Below, piece by piece: positions 11,896-22,900 of a stretch of 64,000 bases of DNA (position 1 is its first letter; each line of letters opens with the position of its first letter). A model generated the notes under the pieces. That model was not told where the DNA came from. It did no database searches and saw nothing but the letters and a program-made list of their open reading frames with translations. Position numbers and translations under genes: made by a program. Origin of the DNA: Topomyia yanbarensis (taxonomy: Eukaryota; Arthropoda; Insecta; Diptera; Culicidae); contig NC_080671.1 of NCBI RefSeq assembly GCF_030247195.1, positions 184,367,725-184,431,724 of the forward strand, given 5' to 3'.

Positions 11896-12165
11896 TTTTT
11901 TTTCAATAGAGGCGCTGTCGCTTCTCGTGTGTATGGGGGAAGGAAAGAGATATCAGTCTTCTTAATATGTAGTCTTCGAAACTAAGCTGAGTCCAAATTT
12001 CTCAAGCGGGCCACCCAAATTAGGTGATATCGCAATTTCGATGGAGGATCCAATTTTTTGGCAGTATTTGACATTGCAAAACCGAATCCAAATAGGTTTC
12101 GCGAAAATTTCATTTTTACCATAATATTGACATTTCAAGTTTTTATTCCGTTTCTTTTTAAACAT
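11896..12165. other. No feature recognised
   Basis: Sequence between block G and the next family K relic. It has no similarity to the inverted copies, whose own flanks also diverge at this point, and this marks the right edge of block G. Confidence 0.4.
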
Positions 12166-12169
12166 TTTT

Positions 12170-12450
12170 TTTTCTTTTTTTATTATCGACTAACAGTGAG
12201 TCAATTTTCCTATTTTGTGTTTTAACAATATTTAATTAGCAAGGAACAGGAATGTGTGAAATATTTCTCATTATTAAGAGCCATAGTACTCAATGGAGAG
12301 CAAGGAGTTGAAGGAAGAAAGTTTAGAAAAGCGTGGAGTAGGGTGATATGAGCAAGCGTAGAGTTCCCGGCAACTTAACATTATGTCTGCTACCGCAGGA
12401 GTCAGGATATTTTTCGTCCAGCCCATTACTAATTAAACGTCGTTGAAACA
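12170..12450 (+). repeat. Family K relic, copy 3
   Basis: Aligned with the minus-strand copy at 1115-1420 over roughly 230 bases, including GAGCCATAGTACTCAA and GCGTGGA. It starts after a T-rich run, as do the copies at 6238 and 47263. It is broken by stops in the frame that is open at 1130-1399. No function is assigned. Confidence 0.6.
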
Positions 12451-14140
12451 CCGACCGATTTTAACGAACTAATACTACTTTAGTACCTAACAACATGCCG
12501 TCGAGAAAAAAATGGCCCGCAATTTTCAACTAAGTTATGCACGCCGAACGTCGCCGCGTACGGATTTCGGACAATGGATTGAAGGTATAAACAGCTTGGG
12601 TTCCGGTGACTTCGCATGGGCCAACATGTCGTGGTACACCATTATTTAGCCTAGAAATGCAATGAGATGACATATACATATTTATACATCAACAGATTGC
12701 AATTAGGCTACAGGTAGGCTACAATTTATAGAAGAACATTTTTGAACTGCAGTCCTATTGTTACATTCTAAAATATTTCAAGCAGGTTTTATGAAGAATG
12801 TTCTGTCCTTGCGACTTTAATTTTCGATCGCTGAATTATGCCAACCGAATGGATCAAATCGGTGCTTGATTGATTTACTCCGTATAGATCTTCTGGAAAA
12901 TATGGAATCATTCCAGTTCTATTACAAGGAGGATAAAACATATTCTGAAGAATGTTTTCACCATGAAGCAAAGCTTACCTTAGCCAAAGTATAGCTCGTG
13001 ATTTTCGTTTAAAACAATAAATCAAGAAAGACTTTTTTTTAAATGTGTATTTTCTCTATATGTTGTACCTACTAATTGAACTATAAAAAGAAAAATTAAA
13101 TCAATATCAATTCACATGCAATCTTGTTTCGCCGAAGTTCGTAATACCGTTCATATACTCTTGAGTTAAATATATCGCACGATAATACACACAAGCAAGG
13201 CAATTAAAACAAGATGACCTCCAATCAAAAATTATTGACTTACCTGCAGTTTCTAGTTTATTGGTTAGATGCAGTTTCTAGACTTGATAAGCAAAGTTAC
13301 CGTCTCTAGAATAACGTGTTAACTATATGACAGTAACATCTAACATTGCAAAATATATTAATTGAACGTATCAATGGGAATTCGCCAGACAAACTGACTC
13401 TATCACCTATCCTTCGCCAACATTGTAATGCCTGCGAATACCTATCAAGTGTGTACGTAACAAACTCAGCTGATTATCACTTACGTCTCTGCCTATGAAT
13501 AAACAAATAACAATAAGAAAAAAACTGCAACTGGATGATGTATGGCTGAATCTGGTATTCACGCTCGCATTGCGGTTGTTTTACGATGGTTTTGCAACGT
13601 GTGGGTGGATCAATCGGATCATGGGTTCTCAGGGTTCCATTATCTAAAGTACAGGAAAATATTTTATTCTGCTTAATGACTGCCACATATAAATCATTCG
13701 TATTACCAATCATTCGTATTTAACCCTCAAAAAGGGTGACGGGTTTCAGAGGCCCGGTTAGTTATAGTTTCAAGAACTTGTGATTTGAAATACAAATGAT
13801 TGAGCGTTTTCGGGCTTTCGATTCTCTCACTGACAAAACGACAATAAGTGGTTTTTGATTTCATTGGGTCTTAGGAGCGATGCTTCTTAAAGTCACAATG
13901 TTAGCTTGCCTTTTTGAGAGTTAAGACAAGGCATCACAGTATCAACATCGTGTGCACATGATTTGTCCAGTTGATTCAAAATACAAAAATAATTTCCAAA
14001 GTGATTGGATGCCTATAAACACAAAGCATGCTTTAGCTATAGGAATTTAGCGTCAAGCCGGCGCTAATCTGTTCCGACAAAAAGTTAGTGTCGGTTTCTG
14101 ATGAGACGAAGTCATAACGCACCCATGACTTTATATTAAA
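12451..14140. other. Unassigned sequence with one possible exon
   Basis: No repeat signature from elsewhere in the window. The minus strand at 13477-13713 has a 78-codon frame with a varied, cysteine-containing composition (CTLDNGTLRTHDPIDPP) that does not look like simple AT-rich noise. I see no start context, splice pattern or domain that makes it a gene, and it may be chance. Confidence 0.25.
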
Positions 14141-14141
14141 G

Positions 14142-16480
14142 TGTTACACATTTAAATATTATTTAGTTTTTATATAATGAAACCGAAGAAATTTTACAGC
14201 TAACTTGTACATATATAAGAGGGAATCATATAATATTCGTAAGCTTAGGGGGAGGTGTCATTTTGTTTGTTTATTGTTGTATAGTAATGAACTTTAGGAT
14301 TTTTAGAAGGGAGATTATTGGAGCAATTAATTATTAACTGAGTGAAACATTTTACAAACATATTAAAACTAGGAATAACTAGATGGAGTTATTCAATGTT
14401 ATTAAGATTAGGGAAGATTCTTTAGGGCTATTTTCAAGAAGTGGTACTGTTTGGCATTTCTTTACGAGATTATATATTGATTAACTATAACTAGAAGACA
14501 AGCACATAAGTTTTAGGAAGATGTTCAAGGGGGAGGAGGGAGGTGACGACCTATGTCTTTGTTTCAGAGACAGTAGAGAGAGGATGGATAAGGTTGACAG
14601 GAGGGGGAGGGGGAGATATTAACTTTCAGTTTCCGGCATCGGGAATCAACGGAAAGGATTACAGATTCGGACGGACGCATCCTGTATTGGGACGCCGGGA
14701 GGTCTTCCTCGAGCCGGCAGATGTTCCTCCAGACGATGTTATAGTATGGCTCAGATGCGGATCGGCAACACATCGCGTTGCGCGTGTGATGTTGTGCTGT
14801 ATGTCTCGTTTTCGTTGGGTCATTCGACATAAATATTTTGTGTCGTCTTGGAGTCGCATCAAACCATCGTTGGGGTATGGTTGGCGGAAGAGGGCACTTC
14901 TGATAATGATAAGAAACATAATAGGAGCCGTAAAATTTGACTATTGATGGTTTTTAAGATGGTGTATGCGAGAGACATATAAAGGAGATCCAGTACATCT
15001 CAAACCGGTCATTGGGTTATCTTCCTCGGGCCCGAAGGGAACCAAATAGTTGAGATCTTGCAGAACAGTACTCGGCGCATGCCCAGACAATACGTTCGAT
15101 ATCGTGAAAACCGTTGCCACAAGCGCAGATACCGCTATTCGCGAGCCCAATAAGCGTGTAGTGATTGGACATGAGTCGAGACATCATACGAATGAAATTC
15201 CGACCCACATCCATTCCTCTGAATCAAGGTTTCGTTAATACCTTCGGGATGATAGAACGTAGCCACCGTCCCAACTCTCCATTGCTCCAAGATGTCTGCC
15301 AACTTTTTAGCGTCCTCTGATGAGAGATATTGAAAAATTCATTGAAGCAGGATTGTCTTTCGTATATATCACCTTCTAAAGCGCTCGCATTAGCTGAAGA
15401 GTCCGCTTCTTCATTACCTGGTATGGAGCAATGTGAGGGAACCCAAACTAAGATAATCTTGTACGATCTTACAGACAAAGCCCGCAGGCGCTCCCAGATT
15501 TTCCCCAGAAAATATGGAATGTGCTTTCTAGGTTTCATTGAACGGAGAGCTTCGATTGAGCTGAGGGTATTCGAGACAATAAAGTAATGATCGGTGTGCA
15601 AAGTATCAATGATCCCAAGGGTGTAATGAGCAGCAAGTTCTGCGACGTAAACTGAAGCAGGATCATTGAGTTTTAATGAGGCGGTGATTGAATTTACCTA
15701 AGCCAGTGGAGTCGTTGAGGCTTGACCCGTCGGTGTAAAACAAATTGTTGCGGTCGACTTCTCGAAATTTACTATGACAGATGCTTGGGATCACTTGCAG
15801 ACCTATGTGATCCGGGATTCCACGAATCTCGTCTTTCATGGATGTGCCGAAGAATACAGTTGAATCAGAAGCATGAGGGAGATCGACACGGTTGGGATAA
15901 TATGAAGAAGGATAGATATACTGTGTCATGTAATCGAAGTACAAGGACATAAAACGGGTTTGAGAATTGAGCTCGACAGTGACAAGACATATCATTCACG
16001 CAAAAGTTGTAGAGAAGGGGACTTAGACATGAGCCCTGGAGAAGACTCATGTAGCTAATTCGTAATGTCGACAAATCACCATGCGAAAAATGCATTTGTT
16101 TTTCAGACAGCAAGTTCTGCAAAAAGTTCTTTAGAGTCGGTGAAAGACTATGCTGGTGCAGCTTCTCAGAAAGAATTTTGATATAAACTTAATCAAAAAC
16201 CCCCTTAATATCTAAGAAAACTGATGCCGGCTGCTCTTTTCTAGCATAAGCCATTTAATTTCTGTTGAGAGCAACGCAAAACAATCGTTCGTCCCTTTAC
16301 CTTTGCGAAAACTAAATTGTGTATCTGACAGTAAGCCATTTGCTTCAACCCAATTGTCGAGGTGAAACAAGATCATGTTCTCGAACAACTTTTGGATACA
16401 GGACAGCATAGCAATCGGTCGATACGAGTTGTGGTCGGAGGCTGGTTCTCCTGGTTTTTGGATGACGATGACCTTCACTT
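14142..16480 (-). pseudogene. Non-LTR retrotransposon relic, I-superfamily type with RNase H
   Basis: Reading right to left, it preserves the start of a reverse transcriptase (KPGEPASDHNSYRPIAML, 16212-16478) and the later RT motif QGSCLSPLLYNF near 16030. A deletion removes the catalytic YADD region and thumb. An RNase H domain follows (YTDGSS near 15730; VWVPSHCSIPGNEEADS near 15450; the usual catalytic D before SLSS is N). A C-terminal zinc motif (CACG..H....C near 15120) comes next, and then a 3' UTR to 14142. Several frameshifts separate the pieces. The 3' UTR matches 42539-43025. The 5' part, ORF1 and endonuclease are missing. It is inactive. Confidence 0.85.
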
Positions 16481-16527
16481 GCCTTCAGTCAGCGTCTTTT
16501 GGCAGAATCTAAAGTTTTTTTCTTAAC

Positions 16528-16825
16528 TTGTTCACGATGACGATGTCGACCGATAAATGGACACACAATGCCCCAACCCCCTCCCCCCACTGTGAGCCCC
16601 GTCAACCAACACCGTCACTAAATTGTGGAACAATTTCCGCAAACACGGCCCACAGCATGTCACTCCACGTCGACCTGCCAGCCGGCCACGTCAGCGCGCA
16701 CAGACTGGTGGTTGAGCGTTAGTATGGGCAGGTGCAGAGTATGAAAAAACGCAAAACATAAAAAAGCCCATAAGCGCTCTCAGTCACCTCGATACACCAC
16801 TATCTAGACATAATGCAATAACCAT
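16528..16825 (+). repeat. Repeat L, plus copy
   Basis: Matches the reverse complement of 29883-30165 over its full length, including GATAAATGGACACACAAT at one end and TAATGCAATAACCAT at the other. Both strands have short open frames, but these differ by frameshifts between the copies and look non-coding. The family is not recognised. Confidence 0.75.
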
Positions 16826-19150
16826 CTTTAAGTAATTGTCTGATAGATGTGCTTTAGCACATTATTTGTTTTCCAGCAGTCTACACTAGACGTATTACGC
16901 CCAGACGCACAGACTTATTACTGAAATCGTGATTCAGTTCCTTAAGGTTGGAGAGAGAATGGGCAAAAATCGAAAACGAAAAAAGCAGTTTTCTCCCACA
17001 CACATACACAAGATCACGATCACGTACAAAGAATTTACTAAAACCTTGATTAGCTTCCTGAAAACATTTAATTCTCGGCTGTTTTAGTTGAAATGGTGAT
17101 ATTTGTCTCTTAAATCCTTAGATTAACCGTAAGGACATCTACGCGATGATTGTTTCAGTGAGCAATGAACGATATTTCTATCTCATGTCAACACAATCCT
17201 CGCTTCCATCACAAATTACAAACCTTACGCAATAAAAACAAACAAACTCACTGAAGTTAAAATGCGTAATAAAAAACACCACACTTTGATTAAAAAGACT
17301 CCGACGTCGAATGAAGGGTGGTGTCTACCAGATTGGACTCAACTCACTTCCCGATAGCCCTCCCAGGGACAAAAAGGCCGGCGGCTATCGGTGACTAAAA
17401 TTTATGTCCAGAACGGTACATGGTCATAGGAGGGGAACGTCTACCGAGGAGGAAAACTATATTTATTGGGTGAAATTTATGTGTTTCCTATCTGGATTGA
17501 TACAAATCTGCCATGAATTCGAACAAAAACTCCTTCTTTGTTGTATTTCAGTTCTGTTCTTTTTTTCATTTTACCCTCGATGACGATGATGACAACGATT
17601 TGTTTCGAATTGAGGCAAAATGACAATTTTTATACAAACAACAGTCGATCGAGTCGGATTTCCTTACTGGCTGACGAGGCGTTTGGTCATCTGGAAAATA
17701 AGTCGCCCAACGGCTCGGTTCATTGAACCACCTGTCGGCAAGTGTTTTGCCAATTAGGCAAAAATGGTTTCGTGTCGTTTACCACTACACGTATAATGTC
17801 TCAGTCACATTTCCAAGCAAGCGACATCGGTTTTACAACAAAAAATGTCGATGAACAACAAAACTGATTCGATATGTTCATGGCGTTTCTGGTTAACAAT
17901 GTATTTTTGTTATTTTTTTTGCTGCAAACTTTCACAGCTCCTAATGAGACATTCGTTTACGCAGAGGTGAGATGCAAACATTGTTAATATGATGCTCATA
18001 ATCTCATGTGGTCTACTTTCTTCTTTTGCTAGTTGCTTTTTTATAAGAGCTATACGTGACTTTTTCAATTTTATTCTCTTACATTCTTTGATACTCACAC
18101 TCAACATTATGAAAGAGAATGCCACCAACCTAGCCGGGAATTTCGTCCTTCACTCAATACGTACACTTATTATAATAGACCAACGTGAAGAGCACACTCT
18201 GCTGGCCAATATCAAACGCCCCTTCATATCGATTATCCAGCTTCTGTATTATTACCGCACTGGACATAAATACTAGAGATCCCATCCACATCCACCCATT
18301 TCAGTTCGTCTTGCTGGTTCCAAACAAAAATCGTACTAAAAAATGTCCTGGTGGCAAGAAAAAAAATTGAGCCATATTATTGCCGCCTGGTACCGAGTTG
18401 AATGAGCCTAAACATTTTATTGTCCCAGACTGATAGTAAAGTGTGTCTTCAGTTACTCACCCTCCCGGAATATTGTGGAATAGTAGCCCAACCAAGATGA
18501 TATCCCTAATGAGCTCAGCGGGAGAAACGATTGACGTGCTTCGTGCCACTGAACCACTCTCTTGTCTGTTCCCCTCCTCGACCGGCTTTGAATCCGGAGG
18601 ACTGAAGCACAGTAGATAGGGATAATATAGCGACGGGAAACTGGATCAGAGGGATCTTTTTTCTAGACAGAAGGCACGAACCAACAAAAAAACGTAAAAC
18701 AATAAAATGTGATTTTGCCAAATTGGATATCAGGTTTTTTCGGCGATCGATTGGAATAAAATTCAGTCACTATCGACCGTAATTTTAGTTCTCATTCCGA
18801 TGCGTTCACAATCGATTCAGTTTGAATAGTTTGTCCGCCGAGGCTCGTAACGGTAAAGGACAGGAACGTACATTATTGATCTGTAATAGTTTCCATACTT
18901 ATGCTGGACAAGATACATTCATTGACGCTACTTGCATTACGGCTCCCCAGATACATCTGAACTCGTGCACAAAATCAAGAGGAAAAGATAATTTTAAATA
19001 TATTTTTTACTACTGCTTGTGTTGGAATCAGAAAATGTATCTGTTTTATTTTGTTGTCCAAATAATGGGTTTTGGGCCTAGCAACTGAGTATGGCTGAGT
19101 CAAACATGCTGATGCTTTATTTACAGTATGTAAAAAAATTATCGCTCTTA
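16826..19150. other. Unassigned, probably low-copy sequence
   Basis: No similarity to other parts of the window and no recognisable protein. Composition is less AT-biased than the repeats (for example 17290-17450 and 18470-18620). It could be intron or intergenic DNA. Frames at 17989-18276 and 18822-19088 have no domain I recognise. Confidence 0.35.
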
Positions 19151-19164
19151 AAAAAAATTTAGGA

Positions 19165-19609
19165 TTGGTATGGGGTATGGGAAATTCTAGGATGGTATGG
19201 GGTTCAATGTCTTGGAACGGCTTTGGAATGTTGGAATTTATCGAAAAAATTATGATCAAAGAGGTTTACTTGGATATTCTGGAGAGAAACCACCATGCCA
19301 ATGCCCGAAAGGCGAAACATTTTAGGAACTTTATCTTTCACCAAGATGGAGACCCAAGTATTCAGCGAAAGTAGTGTCACAATAGCTCAAAAATAAGAAA
19401 GCTAAGTCTTGGATTGGGTTGGTCAGTCTCCAGATCTTAATTCTATCGAGCATCTGGGGGCGAGTAGGAGAACAACACCCGATGAACTTGGGAGTGTTAC
19501 GTGTCCTCTTGGATGAGCGGGAAAAAATCAAACTCCAAAAATTTGTAGAATCCATGCCGGATCGATACCAAGCCGTGGTCTTGGCGAAAGGAGACTACGC
19601 GAAACATTG
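19165..19609 (+). pseudogene. Tc1-like transposase relic (C-terminal catalytic part)
   Basis: The translated pieces follow a Tc1/mariner transposase. VWGSMSWNGFG is the usual strand before the second catalytic aspartate, FIFHQDGDPS contains that aspartate, and a frameshifted segment corresponding to the PDLN-IEH-W region follows. The end, VESMPDRYQAVVLAKGDY, is typical of the family C-terminus, with a stop at 19609. The N-terminal DNA-binding half and first catalytic aspartate are absent, and at least two frame changes occur. No terminal inverted repeats are evident. It is inactive. Confidence 0.8.
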
Positions 19610-19699
19610 AACATGAGAATAGTTGAGGATGTGTTTTATTTTTTGTTATTATTCTTATATATGTTTTGTGCGCTTGCTGATGTTCGCTTACCTAGTCAC

Positions 19700-19935
19700 A
19701 CTGCCGGTAAAGGTTGTCCAGGTAAGGCGACAGTATATGTCTAGCCGAAGTAGTAAAATATCGATATTACATACTATTTTCTCATACGATTGTATATACT
19801 ACTGAATGACGTCATGATTCCGTTGAACACTGGACCCAGTACCACTGTACATTTAAAATAATCTGCAATCGCCGTTGTCAGTTTTCCAGGTAAGATGACA
19901 CAGTGTATGTCCAGTCAAGGCTAGGTCAGTTTTTG
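19700..19935 (+). repeat. Two direct repeats upstream of the BEL gag
   Basis: A segment around 19703-19755 recurs diverged at 19873-19930; both contain CCAGGTAAG followed by GACA and GTATATGTC or GTGTATGTCC. A CRE-type palindrome TGACGTCA lies at 19807 between them. They may be remains of the BEL leader or LTR, but no matching copy was found at the element's 3' side. Confidence 0.4.
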
Positions 19936-19984
19936 GATTACTACACCTGTTAATCCCTGTTCTGTGTACGCGAATATCTACAAC

Positions 19985-22900
19985 CATGCCGCCAACGGGT
20001 TCAGTAACGTCGGTGAAAAAGGCTCCATTCCTGAGGCGCTACATACGAAGCTACATACGAAGCTTAAGGGACTGCAAACATAGTTGAACAGCGTCAAGTT
20101 CGTTCAATGCTGTGATGAAAATACGACTGCCAGTCAGCTATGAGTTCGTTTTCAACGGTTAGATGAATTATGGGTGAAAATCGGGGAAACTATATACGAA
20201 ATCGAATCCCACGATGACTTCGAGGCAGATGAAGAGGCTTTTTCCAAGGAACGCGTGAATTTCGAAGATCGCTACTACGACGCGAAATCTGCCCTGATAG
20301 ATAAGGCAAGGGAGTAGCAAGATGCCCCCGTCTTGGAGCAGCCAGTTAGGCATACCGACACGAATGAGGATGCATCCATGAATCACGTTCGGCTTCCGTT
20401 GATTCTGAGCTACTGTGTGCAGATCAAGTCAAATACGTTGGAGTCATATTGCATTCAAAACTGAATTGGTCTGCTCACATTGAGTTCAGAGTCAAGAAAG
20501 CGTGCATGGCCTTCGGGCAGTGTAGACGAACTTTTGAAAAGACCTGGGGTCTCAAACCTAAATACATCTATTGGATTTACACGACAATTGTACGTCCAAT
20601 GCTGTCATACGGATGCCTTGTGTGGTGGCAGAGGGGAGAATTGATGACGGTCCAGTCAAAGCTAAACCATCTGCAAAGAATGGCGCTCATGGCGTTGACT
20701 GATGCTTTCACCGCGACTCCGACTGCTGCTCTTGAGGCACTTCTAAATATCAAACCATTACACATACACCTCAAACAAGAAGCACTATCATGTGCATACA
20801 GACTGCAGGTTACTGGGCTTTGGAATAGTAACCATGTTGATCTTGCTACCAGTCATACACGATTGTGGTCACAAATGGTTACATGGGGTGAAGTTATTCT
20901 TGCTCCCAGCGATATTACACTCACATGTAGTTTTCCTTACAGGACATTCCATGTGAAGATTCCCTCTCGAGAGGAGTGGTTGTCTGGCTAAATGGAAAGA
21001 CAACAACAAACGCAAGTGGTCTGTTATACTGGCGGTTCTCTGATGGAAAGACGTGCTGGTGCTGGTGTCTACTGTCGTGAAATGAGATTGGAACAATCTC
21101 ACTCACTAGTTAGATACTGTACTGTATTCCAAGCAGAAATCTTTGCGATTATGTGCGGAGTACAATCGGCCCTTCAACTGAGTTTGTCCGGCAGAGCTAT
21201 AAACTTCTGCTCCGATAGTCAGGCTGCAATCAAGGCCCTTAGCTCAGCTCCCGGTCCAAGCTAGTGATCGCGTGTCGAACCCAAATCGAAGAACTAAGCA
21301 TTGTCAACACTATCTACCTTGTCTGGGTGCCCGGACATTGCGGTATTACTGGAAATGAATGGGCTGACGAATTGGCCAGGGCAGGTTCAGCGATTGACTT
21401 CGTTGGTCCTGAGCCCGCGCTGCCAATTTCGACAAGTTGGATAAGGGAAAAAATACGTTACTGGGCATCGTCCGAGCACCGCAATTATTGGAGAAATCTA
21501 CAAACGTGTCGCCAAACAAAGGCGTTTCTAGAACAACCGTGCCCAGTGATTTCGAAAAAAGATCCATATACACGGCGGAAGGGTGGAAGGAGTTGTCTTC
21601 TGACAAAGGCCAAGATACGTTAAAGGATCTAACAGAATTTCTTCAGCGGAGAATTCGAATTTTAAAAATCACTCCCGGAAAATCCATCGGGAGGTCGATC
21701 AGACTCCACAATGTCACAGAGGAAAAAACCCTTTGCGGTCCGCACCAGCCATACTGCCGGATTTCCTATATTAATGGGACTGATTTGCGATCAAGGGCAC
21801 CATAGCGTATCAAAATCATCGGCGGGGAAATGCAATGCTTGCTCGGATAACCATTGGTTGCACTTATGTCCATCGTTCCAACGAATGTCAGTTGCTAGTA
21901 AAGAGTCTTTTCTGCGATCACACTCTCTTTGCCGGAATCGCTTCAGAAAGGGCAACCAGGCAAAGGATTGCTCTTCAAAATTTTCTTGTAGAAGATGCAA
22001 GGGTCAACACCATACGATTTTAAATCGGACAGCGAGAATGGTAACAAGGCTTCTTCGGGAAAAGGTAAGGCCTCTATAAGTACACAAGATGCAAAGGTGG
22101 CAAATGTAGTTGCTACAGTTGTAGTAACATCTAACATGGTACATCAACGTGCCTCTAAAGTTCTCCTCGCAACGGTTGTATTTCTCATCGAAGATGATGA
22201 TGAGAAGCGTCATCCGGCACATGCCTTACTGGATTCAGGATTAGAATATAACTTTATTTCTGAAAGGTTGTACAAGCTCATGAATATCTCTAAGGATAGG
22301 GTTGATATTTATGTAGTTGGAATCGGCCAGGCATCTACGAGAGTACGACATCAGATCCATACCACAATACGATCGCGAAGCTCATCGTTCGCTTGTAGCA
22401 TGACATTTCTGGTGTTACCGAAGGTTACGGCCAACCTACCCACTACAACGGTTTCAACAAGGGGATGGGATATCCCCGAAGGAATCATACTAGCGGATCC
22501 AGCATTTTATCAAACGAATAGTGTAGACCTCATATTTGCAATACAGCCCTTCTTCGACTTTTTTCAGCTAGGCAAAGCGATTCCATTAGGTGATGGGTTA
22601 CCTTTGCCGAATCGGTTTTCGGATGGGTCGTTTCCGGAGAAGTAACATCCTCGACTCAATCTTCTCAAATTTTTTGCAACATGGTGGTATCGGACAACTT
22701 GGAGGCATTGATGGAGCGGTTTTGGTCCTGCGAGGAAGTGGGAGACAGCCGTAATTACTCCCCTGAGGAAGAGCGCTGCGTGGAGCAGTTTGGGTGCATA
22801 GTTCAACGAGGTTTGGATGGACGATAACAGTTACGCTTCCAAAGAATGGTGAAGTCATATCGAAATTGGCGGATTCGAAAGATATCGCACTACGACGTAT

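Noticed and set aside
14543..14947. A 134-codon plus-strand frame
   Set aside because: It overlaps the antisense of the non-LTR element's C-terminus and 3' UTR, and the other copy at 42960 does not preserve it.
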